Positions 28,036 through 36,621 of a stretch of DNA of 64,000 bases are shown here, in pieces. The number at the start of each line of letters is the position of its first letter. Position 1 is the first letter of the stretch. The notes below the pieces were generated by a model that was not told the DNA's origin, did not search any database, and worked only from the letters and a program-made list of their open reading frames with translations. Source of the DNA: Streptomyces olivoverticillatus (lineage in GTDB: Bacteria > Actinomycetota > Actinomycetes > Streptomycetales > Streptomycetaceae); the NCBI RefSeq assembly GCF_014203555.1, contig NZ_JACHJH010000002.1:590791-654790 (forward strand), given 5' to 3'. A program made the position numbers and the translations under genes.

Positions 28036-28509
28036 ATGACCGTGACGGAGACCGCGCCGGCGCCAGTGCCGGTGCGCCCGTGTTTCGAGCTCGAACGGCA
28101 GCGCCACCGCAGGCCGCGGCCGGGGGGCCGGGACCGCTACACGATCAGCGAAGTGGCCGAGTACGCCGGGCTGTCGGCGCACACGCTGCGCTGGTACGAG
28201 CGGATCGGGCTGATGCCGCACGTCGACCGCTCCCACACCGGGCAGCGCCGCTACACCGAGCGCGACCTGGACTGGCTGGACCTGGTGGGCAAGCTGCGGC
28301 TGACCGGGATGCCGGTGGCCGACATGGTGCGCTACGCCGAGCTGGTGCGCCAGGGCGCGAGCACCGTCGCCGAACGCGAACAGCTCTTCCTCGCCCACCG
28401 CGAGGACGTGCGCAGGCGGATCGAGGAGCTGCGCGGCACCCTCGACGTGCTCGACTACAAGATCGAAATCTATGCCGACGCCCGGCGTCGGGCGTCCGAA
28501 GGGGCATGA
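28036..28509 (+). CDS. MerR family transcriptional regulator
   Basis: A 157-residue regulator. After a 35-residue Pro/Arg-rich N-terminal tail comes the MerR helix-turn-helix and wing (YTISEVAEYAGLSAHTLRWYERIGLMPHVDRSHTGQRRYTERDL), then a dimerisation helix (RRRIEELRGTLDVLDYKIEIY). There are no effector-binding cysteines, so it is not a metal or SoxR-like sensor. It is preceded by a textbook MerR promoter and followed after 7 bases by an aldo/keto reductase gene, so it very probably autoregulates and controls that enzyme. GAGGGGGA at 28023-28030 supports ATG 28036. Confidence 0.93.
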   Translation: MTVTETAPAPVPVRPCFELERQRHRRPRPGGRDRYTISEVAEYAGLSAHTLRWYERIGLMPHVDRSHTGQRRYTERDLDWLDLVGKLRLTGMPVADMVRYAELVRQGASTVAEREQLFLAHREDVRRRIEELRGTLDVLDYKIEIYADARRRASEGA

Positions 28510-28516
28510 GCCACAC

Positions 28517-29545
28517 ATGAGCAACGACAAGATCGCGAACGTCGCCCTCGGCAACGGCGGCCCCCTGGTGGGCGTGCAGGGGCTCGGCTGCATGGGCATG
28601 AGCTTCGCCTACGGCCCGACCACGGACGAGGGCGAGGCCCGCGCGACGCTGGAGCGCGCCCTCGAACTGGGCGTCACCCTCTACGACACCGCCGACATGT
28701 ACGGCCTCGGGGAGAACGAGAAGTTCATCTCGCCGTTCATCCGGGCCAACCGGGAAAACGTCGTCCTGGCGACCAAGTTCGCCATCGCCCCCGACCCCGA
28801 GGACCCGACGAACACGAGCAAGCGCACCATCCGCAACGACCGCGCGTACATCCGGCAGGCCGTCGAAGGCAGCCTGAAGCGGCTGGGCGTCGACGAGATC
28901 GACCTGTACTACATGCACCGGCGCAACCCCGAGGTGCCGCTGGAGGAGTCGGTCGGCACGATGGCCGAGCTGGTGGCGGAGGGCAAGGTCAAGCACCTGG
29001 GCCTCAGCGAGGTGACCGGCAGCGAGCTGCGCGAGGCGCACGCGATCCACCCGATCGCCGCCGTGCAGTCGGAGTGGTCGCTGTTCAGCCGCGACATAGA
29101 GAAGAGCGTGGTGCCCACGGCCAAGGAGCTGGGCGTCGCCCTGGTGCCGTACTCGCCGCTCGGCCGCGGCTTCCTGACGGGCGCGTTCGTCAACGCGGAC
29201 AAGGAGCTGTCGAGCGACGACTGGCGGCGCACCCAGCCCCGCTTCACCGGCGACAACGCCGAGGCGAACGCGGCGCTGCTGGAGCCGCTGCGCACCATCG
29301 CCGAGGCGCGGGGCCTGACGCCGGCCCAGGTCGCCCTGGCGTGGGTTCAGCAGCGGGCGCAGGTGCACGGCCTGACGGTCGTTCCGATCCCGGGCACGCG
29401 GCGGCGGTCCCGCCTGGAGGAGAACCTGGGCGCCACGCGCGTCGAGCTCGGGGCGGAGGAGCTCGCCGCCCTGGAGCCGATCGCGGGCAAGGTGTCCGGC
29501 GGCCGCTACGCGGACATGTCCTTCACCTCGGCCGACCGCGAGTAG
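28517..29545 (+). CDS. Aldo/keto reductase
   Basis: A 342-residue NADPH-dependent reductase of the AKR superfamily. The catalytic tetrad is visible as Asp in TLYDTADMYGLGENEK with its Tyr, Lys in VVLATKFAIAPD, and His in LYYMHRRNPEVPLEE. The C-terminal coenzyme motif is VVPIPGTRRRSRLEENLGA. It should reduce aldehydes or ketones. It sits 7 bases behind the MerR gene and is cotranscribed. A short inverted-repeat element begins 13 bases after its stop. Confidence 0.93.
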   Translation: MSNDKIANVALGNGGPLVGVQGLGCMGMSFAYGPTTDEGEARATLERALELGVTLYDTADMYGLGENEKFISPFIRANRENVVLATKFAIAPDPEDPTNTSKRTIRNDRAYIRQAVEGSLKRLGVDEIDLYYMHRRNPEVPLEESVGTMAELVAEGKVKHLGLSEVTGSELREAHAIHPIAAVQSEWSLFSRDIEKSVVPTAKELGVALVPYSPLGRGFLTGAFVNADKELSSDDWRRTQPRFTGDNAEANAALLEPLRTIAEARGLTPAQVALAWVQQRAQVHGLTVVPIPGTRRRSRLEENLGATRVELGAEELAALEPIAGKVSGGRYADMSFTSADRE

Positions 29546-29558
29546 CGCGCCCCGGGGG

Positions 29559-29751
29559 CTAGGGCGTGTCCGGTGGGTCAGTGCGGGTCCCGCGGCGTCT
29601 GGCGCTGGGGGCACCTCCCAGCGGTAGCTGGGGGAGCATCGCAAGGCGGAGCATGACCCGCGTACTGGGCGTACTCGGGTCGTGCGACAACGCAGCGAGG
29701 TGCCGTGCCAGGGGTCGCGGGGCCTGTGCTGACCCATCGGACACGCCCTAG
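29559..29751. mobile_element. MITE-like element with 22-bp terminal inverted repeats
   Basis: The 193-bp segment begins CTAGGGCGTGTCCGGTGGGT and ends with the inverted copy of the same 22-base sequence (29559-29580 against 29730-29751, one mismatch). It encodes no protein; internal hairpins such as CTGGGGGCACCTCCCAG are present. The ends start with CTAG, consistent with insertion at TA by an IS630/Tc1-type transposase. It fills the gap between the convergent reductase and response regulator genes and overlaps the stop codon of the latter. Confidence 0.75.
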
Positions 29752-30422
29752 GCCTCCCCGGGGGTCACCAGCCCCGACTCGTAGGCGAAGACGACGGCCT
29801 GCGCCCTGTCGCGCAGGCTCAACTTCGCCAGGACCCGGCCGACATGGGTCTTCACCGTCTGCTCGGCCAGGACCAGCTTCGCGGCGATCTCCTGGTTGGA
29901 CAGCCCCCGGGCGATCAGCTCCAGGACCTCCGTCTCCCGCGGGGTGAGCCCGTTCAGGCGGACGCTGCGCTGCCGGCGCGGCGCGGGCCGTCCCGCGAAG
30001 TCGGCGATGAGGCGGCGGGTGACGGAGGGGGCCAGCAGCGCCTCGCCCGCCGCCACCACCCGCACCGCGGAGATGAGGTCGGCGGGCGGCGCGTCCTTGA
30101 GGAGGAAGCCGGACGCGCCCGCACGCAGCGCCTCGTAGACGTAGTCGTCGACGTCGAACGTGGTCAGCATCAGCACCTTCGGGCGGTGCACCACCCCGGG
30201 CGGAGGTTCGAGGAGCCGGCGGGCGGCCTCCAGGCCGTCCATCTCCGGCATCCGCACGTCCATCAGCACCACGTCCGGATGGACGGTCCGGCTCAGCTCC
30301 ACGCCCTGCCGCCCGTCCGGCGCGTCGCCGACGACGTCGATGTCGGGCTGGGCGGCCAGCAGCGCGGCGAAGCCCGCCCGCACCATGGCCTGGTCGTCGA
30401 CGATGATCACCTTGATGGTCAT
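29748..30422 (-). CDS. NarL/LuxR-type response regulator
   Basis: A 224-residue two-component regulator. The receiver domain has the acidic pair in KVIIVDDQAMVRAG, the phosphorylated Asp in DVVLMDVRMPEMDG and the Lys in GFLLKDAPPADL. The LuxR helix-turn-helix is LTPRETEVLELIARGLSNQEIAAKLVLAEQTVKTHV. It overlaps its sensor kinase gene by 4 bases. The TAG stop (29748-29750) is part of the terminal repeat of the adjacent inverted-repeat element; the protein still has normal length. Target genes cannot be inferred. Confidence 0.95.
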   Translation of the reverse strand: MTIKVIIVDDQAMVRAGFAALLAAQPDIDVVGDAPDGRQGVELSRTVHPDVVLMDVRMPEMDGLEAARRLLEPPPGVVHRPKVLMLTTFDVDDYVYEALRAGASGFLLKDAPPADLISAVRVVAAGEALLAPSVTRRLIADFAGRPAPRRQRSVRLNGLTPRETEVLELIARGLSNQEIAAKLVLAEQTVKTHVGRVLAKLSLRDRAQAVVFAYESGLVTPGEA

Positions 30423-31729
30423 GCGGGGAAGGATTCCTCTTCTGCTTCTGCCGTGGGTTCCGCCCCGGCCTCGTCCGACAGGGGGAGCCGGGCCGCGACC
30501 AGGAAGCCGCCGTCCGGCAGCGGGCCGGTGTCGAGGGTGCCGCCCACCAGCCGGACGCGCTCGCGCATGCCCACCAGGCCGTGGCCCGTGCCGCCGGTCT
30601 CCACCGGGCGGGCGGGGGCGCCCGCCCCGGCCGCGTTGACCACCAGCACCGTCAGGTGCGCGCCCGCCTCGTCGGCCGACACCGACACCCGGGTCGGTGC
30701 GCCCGGCGCATGCCGTACGACATTGGCCAGGGCCTCCTGCACGATGCGGTACGCCGAGAGGTCCACGGCCTGCGGGACGGACGGCACCTCGGGCATCGTC
30801 AGCTCCACCGGCAGCCCGGCGCGCACGGTCGCCTCGACGAGCTGGCCGATGCGGGCCACGCCGGGCTGCGGCGTCCGCTCCGAGCCGCCCGGTCCCGAGC
30901 CGTCCTCGCTGCGCAGCACGCCCAGCAGCCGCCGCATTTCGGTCAGTGACTCGCGGGCCGCGGCGGCGATCGCGGCGAACTCCTCGCGGGCCGCGTCCGG
31001 CAGGTCCGTGATGCGGTAGGGGGCGCTGTCGGCCTGCACGGTGATGACGGACATGTGGTGGGCGACGACGTCGTGCAGCTCCCGGGCGATGCGGGTGCGC
31101 TCCTCCAGCAGGGTGCGCCGGGCCCGCTCGGCCTCGCTGATGGTCTCCTGCTTCGCCAGGGCCCGCCGGGCGTCGCCGCGCTCGCGCAGGGCGCCGCCCA
31201 CGAGCAACAGCACACCGCCGAGCAGGAACAGCGCGAGCCAGGAGCCGTTGGTGCGGGCCGGCGCGGCGCCCTGGAAGACGACACCCACGACGCCGGTCAG
31301 CATCCAGACCGTCACCAGCGTGCCGCGGCGCTCGCGCAGGCCGACCGCGAGCAACAGCAGCAGCATGCCGATGACCCCCATCGGCGTCCACGGCCACACC
31401 CGCCCCTCCCGCGCCTCCACGGTCAACAGGGCCAGCGCGCCGACGACATGGGCGGTGAAGGCGATCTCCCAGGCGAGCAGCGGCCGTTTCACGGCGATCA
31501 GCAGCGGCACGGTCTGGGCGACGGCGAGCAGCGCCGCGAGGGCCGGGTTGAGCCCGTAGTCGTTGCCCAGCCCCATCGCGGTGACGGGCAGCAGGATGGC
31601 GACGAACAGCGCGGCGACGGCATACGGCAGCCGGCGCACCAGGGGGCGGCGGGAGTGCCCGAGCAGGGGGGCGGGCGGTCCGGCCGGGGTGAGGACGCCG
31701 CGGACGCGGACGAGCAAGGGGTGGGACAT
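30419..31729 (-). CDS. Two-component sensor histidine kinase, HisKA_3 type
   Basis: A 436-residue kinase. Four to six membrane segments occupy residues 35-180 with very short external loops, suggesting an intramembrane sensor. The dimerisation and phosphoacceptor helix is RTRIARELHDVVAHHMSVIT (His in RELHD), and the ATP-binding domain has the N box YRIVQEALANVVRHA and the G box GTGHGLVGMRERVR. It is the first gene of a kinase-regulator pair coupled by a 4-base overlap. The signal is unknown. Confidence 0.94.
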   Translation of the reverse strand: MSHPLLVRVRGVLTPAGPPAPLLGHSRRPLVRRLPYAVAALFVAILLPVTAMGLGNDYGLNPALAALLAVAQTVPLLIAVKRPLLAWEIAFTAHVVGALALLTVEAREGRVWPWTPMGVIGMLLLLLAVGLRERRGTLVTVWMLTGVVGVVFQGAAPARTNGSWLALFLLGGVLLLVGGALRERGDARRALAKQETISEAERARRTLLEERTRIARELHDVVAHHMSVITVQADSAPYRITDLPDAAREEFAAIAAAARESLTEMRRLLGVLRSEDGSGPGGSERTPQPGVARIGQLVEATVRAGLPVELTMPEVPSVPQAVDLSAYRIVQEALANVVRHAPGAPTRVSVSADEAGAHLTVLVVNAAGAGAPARPVETGGTGHGLVGMRERVRLVGGTLDTGPLPDGGFLVAARLPLSDEAGAEPTAEAEEESFPA

Positions 31730-31813
31730 GGCCCGGCCAGCCTAGAACGCCGGACCGCCGCGGGGCCTCCCACCAGCGGGCGATCGCCGGCGGGCGGGGT
31801 CATACCCCGGTAT

Positions 31814-31846
31814 CGGCACCCGGGGGTACCGGGGTACCGGGTGCCG
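31814..31846. terminator. Hairpin downstream of the DUF4429 gene
   Basis: CGGCACCCGG (31814-31823) pairs with CCGGGTGCCG (31837-31846), leaving a 13-base loop that holds a GGTACC-type repeat. It lies just past the DUF4429 stop on the minus strand, 85 bases before the kinase start, so it may separate the two units. Confidence 0.55.
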
Positions 31847-31866
31847 CCACGCTGTGGTCAATACGC

Positions 31867-32727
31867 CTAGAGCTCGGCCAGCAGCTGGGCCTTCTTCGTG
31901 CTGAACTCGGCGTCGGTCAGCAGCCCCGCCTCGTGCAGCTCGCCCAGGTGCCGGATGCGCTCGGCGATCCCGCCCGGGTCGGGGCGGGCGGCGGGCACGG
32001 CGCCCTGTGGGACGGCGGGAGCCTTGGCCCGTACCGCGGCGAGGACCGCCGCCGCGAAGGGCAGCGATTCGTGGACGAGCCCGTAGCCCCTGCCGAAGAC
32101 CACGGCCGCCGGGTCCTGGTCGGCCTGGTCCGGCTGCGGGCCGTCCGGGGCGCGCAGGACGAGCCGCAGGTGCCCGCCGGGGGTGTCGGGGGAGCGCCAC
32201 TCCACGCCGGTGATCTCGGAGACCTCGAAGCGCCGGTCGCCGGCCTTCCACTTGGCGGAGGAGGCGCCGGTCCAGAACCAGCGGAAGGAGACGGCGGTGC
32301 CGTCGAAAGACGCCTTGCCGTCGTAGGCCTTGAAGGACAGCGGCGGCTCGGGCGCCGCCACCAGATGCCGCTCGGCGGGTTCGGCCGCGTACGGGCCGAG
32401 GCGGCCGCGTATCTCCTCGGCGTAGTACTCGGCGAGCAGCTCGCGCTCGGCGGGCAGCACCAGCCGGTAGGGGTCGCAGCCCTCCTTGAGCTGGCCGTCG
32501 GCGACGTCGGCCAGTGGATCCGCGCCCGGTCTGGGCACGGCGCGCAGCACTACCGTCCCGTGCTTCCCCGGGGCCTGTTCGACGGCCGCGAGCGCCTCGT
32601 AGGGGACGCGCCGCTCGCCGAGCACCTGGAGCAGTTTCGGTGTGCGGATCCCCCGTTCGAAGCGGATGAGCACGGAGTCGGTGTCGAACTCCCAGACGGT
32701 GTGGAAACCGGCCAGCACATCACCCAT
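31867..32727 (-). CDS. DUF4429 and SHOCT domain protein
   Basis: A 286-residue cytoplasmic protein. Two DUF4429-type beta domains are seen (GFHTVWEFDTDSVLIRFERGI... and EPPLSFKAYDGKASFDGTAVSF...WFWTGASSAKWKAGDRRFEVSEI), with the C-terminal short helical SHOCT motif IAERIRHLGELHEAGLLTDAEFSTKKAQLLAEL. These resemble PH-like folds and may bind membranes or proteins; no reaction is known. Start at ATG 32727 (MGDVLAGF); ATG 32736 is 3 codons upstream. It follows the alpha/beta hydrolase gene on the same strand by 56 bases. Confidence 0.85.
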   Translation of the reverse strand: MGDVLAGFHTVWEFDTDSVLIRFERGIRTPKLLQVLGERRVPYEALAAVEQAPGKHGTVVLRAVPRPGADPLADVADGQLKEGCDPYRLVLPAERELLAEYYAEEIRGRLGPYAAEPAERHLVAAPEPPLSFKAYDGKASFDGTAVSFRWFWTGASSAKWKAGDRRFEVSEITGVEWRSPDTPGGHLRLVLRAPDGPQPDQADQDPAAVVFGRGYGLVHESLPFAAAVLAAVRAKAPAVPQGAVPAARPDPGGIAERIRHLGELHEAGLLTDAEFSTKKAQLLAEL

Positions 32728-32783
32728 GCCGCTCATCGTATGCGGCGGCCGCCCGCCCGTCCCCCCTCCGGCCGCTACGCGCG

Positions 32784-34031
32784 TCAAACGAGCGGGGCGT
32801 CCGGGGCCCGGTCCAGGTCGTCCCTGCAGCCACTGCCGTCACCGGCGCATCGAACGGAGGCGGGGGTTCCCACTCCGATACCGGCGAAGTTGGCGAGGCT
32901 GGTGGTGCCGGGCTGGAAGTAGCCCGCGTGCCCGTCGGCCCCGGCGGCGGACAGCACCCGCGCCCCGAAGCCCGAGGAGACCGGGTCGGCGCCGTGCCCG
33001 AGCCCGCCGACCTCCAGGTGCGGCACGCCCTGGATCCAGTCGCCCGGATCGCGCATGGCCCATATCCGGGCGCTGGTGTGCAGGTCGGACGCGTGTTCGG
33101 CGCGCATGCCGGGGCTGCCCGCCACCGCGACGTCGGTGACCCGCCCCGGCAGGTCGCGCGCGGCGACGCCGCACACCACCGAGCCGTAGCTGTGGCAGAA
33201 CAGCGAGACCTGTGAGGTGCCGGGCAGCGCCCGCACCAGCGCGCGCAGCCGCAGCGCGCCCTCGGCGGCCAGCTTGCCGGTGGCCGCGTCCATGCCGACG
33301 CCCGCCGGCGAGGTGTAGTCGGCCCAGGCGATGACGGCCGTCTTCGTGGCGGGGCTCGCGCTGCGCTCGGCGGCGTAGAGGGAGCGGGCCATGCCGACGG
33401 GGGCGCTGTAGGCGCGCTGCGTCTTCTCGAAGGTCAGGACGTTGGTGTCCACGCCGGGTACGACGACAGAGACCCGCTGGGCCCGGTCGAGGTCACCGAT
33501 GGCCTCCGCGACCCGGCCCGACCCACTGGGGTCGAAGGCGAGGATCTGCCGCCCGTCGGAGAGCAGCGACTCGAAGCGGTGCATCCGGCGGCTCGCCTCG
33601 GAGCGCCCGGCCGGGGTCAGCCCGGAGTCGTGGGTGCGGCGCCGCTCGGTGCGCCGGGCCGCCTCCAGGGCGTCGTGGTTGGCGCGGTAGCGCAGCTCGA
33701 CGGGGACGCCGCCGAGGTTGCCGACGACGAGCGGATAGCGCTCGGCCAGCCGGTCGCGCTCGGCGGGGGAGAGCGAGCCGAAGAAGCGCGCTATGACGCC
33801 GGGTTCCGAGGTCGGCGCGGGGAGCGCCCGGCCGCCTATGGAGCCGTGCAGCCAGGCCGAGACCGAGGCTGCCCTTGGGTCGGTGTTCCCCTTGTGGCCT
33901 CTGACCGCGGTCCAGCCGGTCGTCGCGAGCATGACGAAGACCACGGCCAGCGCGAGCAGCGCGCGCCAGGCCGTGGTGGCGTTCGTCCAGGGAATGGGGG
34001 AGGGAGCACCGAGCTCCGGAAAGGAAGTCAC
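32784..34031 (-). CDS. Alpha/beta hydrolase, DUF1023 type, membrane-anchored
   Basis: A 415-residue protein. A membrane segment near residues 24-43 (LLALAVVFVMLATTGWTAV) probably anchors it facing outward. The hydrolase core has the oxyanion region VSVVVPGVDTNVLTFE and the nucleophile elbow VSLFCHSYGSVVCGVAA, with Asp in MRDPGDWIQGVP and His in ADGHAGYFQPGTTS near the end. These features define the DUF1023 alpha/beta hydrolases common in Streptomyces. The substrate is unknown. GTG 34031 is the start, with GGAAAGGAAG-like purines not clearly arranged upstream. Confidence 0.87.
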   Translation of the reverse strand: MTSFPELGAPSPIPWTNATTAWRALLALAVVFVMLATTGWTAVRGHKGNTDPRAASVSAWLHGSIGGRALPAPTSEPGVIARFFGSLSPAERDRLAERYPLVVGNLGGVPVELRYRANHDALEAARRTERRRTHDSGLTPAGRSEASRRMHRFESLLSDGRQILAFDPSGSGRVAEAIGDLDRAQRVSVVVPGVDTNVLTFEKTQRAYSAPVGMARSLYAAERSASPATKTAVIAWADYTSPAGVGMDAATGKLAAEGALRLRALVRALPGTSQVSLFCHSYGSVVCGVAARDLPGRVTDVAVAGSPGMRAEHASDLHTSARIWAMRDPGDWIQGVPHLEVGGLGHGADPVSSGFGARVLSAAGADGHAGYFQPGTTSLANFAGIGVGTPASVRCAGDGSGCRDDLDRAPDAPLV

Positions 34032-34129
34032 CGCGGACCACAGTAGGAGAAACTCGGTTGCGCCCGCGAAGTCAGTGGCCTATCTCACGTTTGAATCATC
34101 GGTAATTGGGCGTACTCGGACGGCTACGG

Positions 34130-34792
34130 TCATGTCCGCCAGTTTTCCGCCAAGGCCGGTCCGATCTGGTCCAAATACTCCGCGATCGTCCTCTTGAGCT
34201 CGTTCACATCGCCCTTCGTGGTGCCGCTCAGCAGCCTGCCCGTGACGCGCATCACCCCGCCGAACGCCGAGACCAGGATGCGCGGCCGGGGGTCGGTGGC
34301 GTCCAGCCCCTCCCGGCGGGCGATCTCCCGGGTGAGCTCCTCCTCCAGCTGCACCTGGCGCCGCAGGTGCTCGGCGAGCAGCTGCGGGTTCGCCTCGATC
34401 ATCCGGTAGGTGCGGATGTGGAGTTCGAGCGGGACGACCGACTGGATGGCCTCCTCGATGGTGTCCCAGGAGGCGAGCACCGCGGCGCGCAGCGCGGTCA
34501 GCGGCGACTCCGCGGCCGGGCGGGCCCGGACCGCGGCGAGGAAGTGCGACTCCGCCATGGACTGGACGGACAGGGCCGCCTCCTCCTTGCTGGCGAAGTA
34601 GCGGAAGAAGGTGCGCTGCGAGACGTCCGCCAGCGCGGCGATCTCGTCGATCGTCGTGCCCTCGTACCCCTGCCGGTCGAAGAGCTCCAGGGCCGACCTG
34701 GCGAGGGTGTCCCGGGTTCGCCGCTTCTTGCGCTCGCGCAGCCCGGCCGGGGGTGCCGCCGCTTGCCCCGCTGCACTCCCCGTCGCCCGCAT
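34130..34792 (-). CDS. TetR family transcriptional regulator
   Basis: A 220-residue repressor. The DNA-binding helices are in RDTLARSALELFDRQGYEGTTIDEIAALADVSQRTFFRYFASKEEAAL, a very typical TetR_N domain; the C-terminal ligand domain (residues 75-215) resembles that of MftR/AcrR-type regulators. It is divergent from a 14-segment drug exporter gene across 111 bases that hold a TTGA-TAG-TCAA palindrome, so it most likely represses the exporter. Confidence 0.94.
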   Translation of the reverse strand: MRATGSAAGQAAAPPAGLRERKKRRTRDTLARSALELFDRQGYEGTTIDEIAALADVSQRTFFRYFASKEEAALSVQSMAESHFLAAVRARPAAESPLTALRAAVLASWDTIEEAIQSVVPLELHIRTYRMIEANPQLLAEHLRRQVQLEEELTREIARREGLDATDPRPRILVSAFGGVMRVTGRLLSGTTKGDVNELKRTIAEYLDQIGPALAENWRT

Positions 34793-34864
34793 TCTTCCTC
34801 TTCTCCCTGTGTTTGTGCTGGTCAGGATAGCTGTGGCGAATCTGACAGAGACCAGCTCATGCGA

Positions 34865-34895
34865 TTGATAGTCAAGTGTCAGCCACCGCCATAAT
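34865..34895 (+). promoter_or_regulatory. Candidate MFS promoter and TetR operator
   Basis: TTGATA (34865-34870) is followed after 19 bases by CATAAT (34890-34895), only 8 bases from the ATG at 34904, so the exporter mRNA would be nearly leaderless. The -35 box is part of the palindrome TTGATAGTCAA (34865-34875), a plausible TetR site. Wider arms CTGACA (34842) and TGTCAG (34877) are also inverted. Confidence 0.45.
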
Positions 34896-34903
34896 CTCGG
34901 GGT

Positions 34904-36496
34904 ATGACGCCACAGACCACCGTCGTCGACGCCACACCGCTCCTCGATCCCCGGAACGGGTTACGCGGCCATCCCTGGCTGACCCTGATCTCCGTCGCGA
35001 TCGGCGTGATGATGGTCGCGCTCGACGGCACGATCGTCGCCATCGCCAACCCCGCCATCCAGAAGGATCTCGACGCCTCGCTCGCCGACGTCCAGTGGAT
35101 CACCAACGCCTATCTCCTCGCCCTGGCCGTCGCCCTGATCACCGCGGGCAAGCTCGGTGACCGCTTCGGGCATCGCCTCATCTTCCTTATCGGTACCACC
35201 GGTTTCGCCGCTTCCTCCGGACTCATCGCCCTGTCGGGCAGCGTGTCGATGGTCGTCGCCTTCCGGGTGCTGCAGGGCCTGTGCGGCGCGCTGCTGATGC
35301 CCGCCGCGCTCGGACTGCTGCGCGCCACCTTCCCGGCCGAGAAGCTCAACATGGCCATCGGCCTGTGGGGCATGGTCATCGGCGCCTCCACGGCCGGCGG
35401 CCCGATCCTCGGCGGCGTCCTCGTCGAGCACGTCAACTGGCAGTCGGTCTTCTTCATCAACGTCCCGGTGGGCGTCCTCGCCCTCGTCCTCGGCGCGGTC
35501 ATCCTCAAGGACCACCGGACCCCGGACGCGCCCCGCTCCTTCGACGTCCCCGGCATCGCCCTGCTGTCCGCCGCGATGTTCTGCCTCATCTGGGCGCTGA
35601 TCAAGGCGCGCGACTGGTCCTGGGGCGATTCCCGGACGCTGCTCTTCCTGGGCGCCGCGGTGCTGGCGTTCGTCCTCTTCGCCGTGTGGGAGACCAGGAG
35701 CCGCGAGCCGCTGCTGCCGCTGGGCCTCTTCCGGTCGCTGGCGCTGTCCGCCGGCACGGTGCTGATGCTGCTGATGGCCTTCGCCTTCATCGGCGGCCTG
35801 TTCTTCGTCACCTTCTACCTGCAGAACGTGCACGGGATGTCGCCCGTCGACAGCGGCCTGCACCTGCTGCCGCTCACCGGCATGATGATCGTCGCCGCCC
35901 CGGTCGCCGGGGCCGTCATCACCCGCGTCGGGCCCCGCATCCCGCTGGTCGCCGGCATGCTCAGCACCGCCGTCGCCTGCTTCGGCATGGCCTACCTCAA
36001 GGCCGACACCGGCACCGGCCTGATGTCGCTGTGGTTCGCACTGCTCGGCATCGGCCTGTCGCCCGTCATGGTCGGTGCCACCGAGGTCATCGTCGGCAAT
36101 GCGCCATTGCAGCACGCGGGGGTGGCCGGGGGGCTGCAACAAGCCGCCATGCAGGTCGGCGGCTCGCTGGGCACCGCGGTGCTCGGCGCGGTCGTGGCCG
36201 CCCGGGTCGACCACCTGCTGCCGGGCAACTGGGCCGATGCGGGGCTGCAGAAGGGCACGCCCGAGCAGATGGCCAAGGCGTCCGAGGCCGTACAGGTCGG
36301 TGTCGCGCCGGTGCCGCCCGGGGCGAAGCCGGAGATCGCCGGGCGCATCTCCGCCGTCGCGCATGACACTTTCGTGTCAGGGATGAACCTCGGATTCACC
36401 GTCGCGGGAGTCGTCGCCCTGCTCGCGGCCGTGGTGGCGCTGTTCACCAAGCGCGGCGCCAACGCGGAAGCGGGTGCCGGGGCGGCGCACATCTGA
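34904..36496 (+). CDS. DHA2 family MFS multidrug exporter
   Basis: A 530-residue transporter with 14 predicted membrane segments. Motif A is LGDRFGHRLIFLIG, motif B-like LQGLCGALLMPAALGLLRATFP, and motif C-like GMVIGASTAGGPILGGVLVEHVNWQSVFFINVPVG; motif D1 in the first segment is VMMVALDGTIVAIANPAIQ. This matches EmrB/QacA proton antiporters that export drugs or self-made antibiotics. It is probably controlled by the divergent TetR protein. No biosynthetic cluster is nearby, so the substrate is open. Confidence 0.95.
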   Translation: MTPQTTVVDATPLLDPRNGLRGHPWLTLISVAIGVMMVALDGTIVAIANPAIQKDLDASLADVQWITNAYLLALAVALITAGKLGDRFGHRLIFLIGTTGFAASSGLIALSGSVSMVVAFRVLQGLCGALLMPAALGLLRATFPAEKLNMAIGLWGMVIGASTAGGPILGGVLVEHVNWQSVFFINVPVGVLALVLGAVILKDHRTPDAPRSFDVPGIALLSAAMFCLIWALIKARDWSWGDSRTLLFLGAAVLAFVLFAVWETRSREPLLPLGLFRSLALSAGTVLMLLMAFAFIGGLFFVTFYLQNVHGMSPVDSGLHLLPLTGMMIVAAPVAGAVITRVGPRIPLVAGMLSTAVACFGMAYLKADTGTGLMSLWFALLGIGLSPVMVGATEVIVGNAPLQHAGVAGGLQQAAMQVGGSLGTAVLGAVVAARVDHLLPGNWADAGLQKGTPEQMAKASEAVQVGVAPVPPGAKPEIAGRISAVAHDTFVSGMNLGFTVAGVVALLAAVVALFTKRGANAEAGAGAAHI

Positions 36497-36508
36497 CGTG
36501 GCCGAAGA

Positions 36509-36551
36509 GGGCCGGGAGCCTTCCCCTATCAGGGCAGTTGGCTCCCGGCCC
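36509..36551 (+). terminator. Terminator of the MFS gene
   Basis: GGGCCGGGAGCC (36509-36520) pairs exactly with GGCTCCCGGCCC (36540-36551) around a 19-base loop, 13 bases after the MFS stop, followed by CCTT. Confidence 0.75.
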
Positions 36552-36621
36552 CCTTGGCAGCGGTGATCACCGTCGGAAGACTTCCTCGCGTCGATCCGGT
36601 CGGACACGGGGAGTGATTCTC

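Noticed and set aside
28145..29737. A 530-codon minus-strand frame over the MerR and aldo/keto reductase genes
   Set aside because: Low-complexity translation opposite two clear genes; it also runs through the inverted-repeat element.
29559..29751. Two 61-codon ORFs, one on each strand, inside the inverted-repeat element
   Set aside because: They are near mirror images created by the palindromic structure and have no ribosome binding site.
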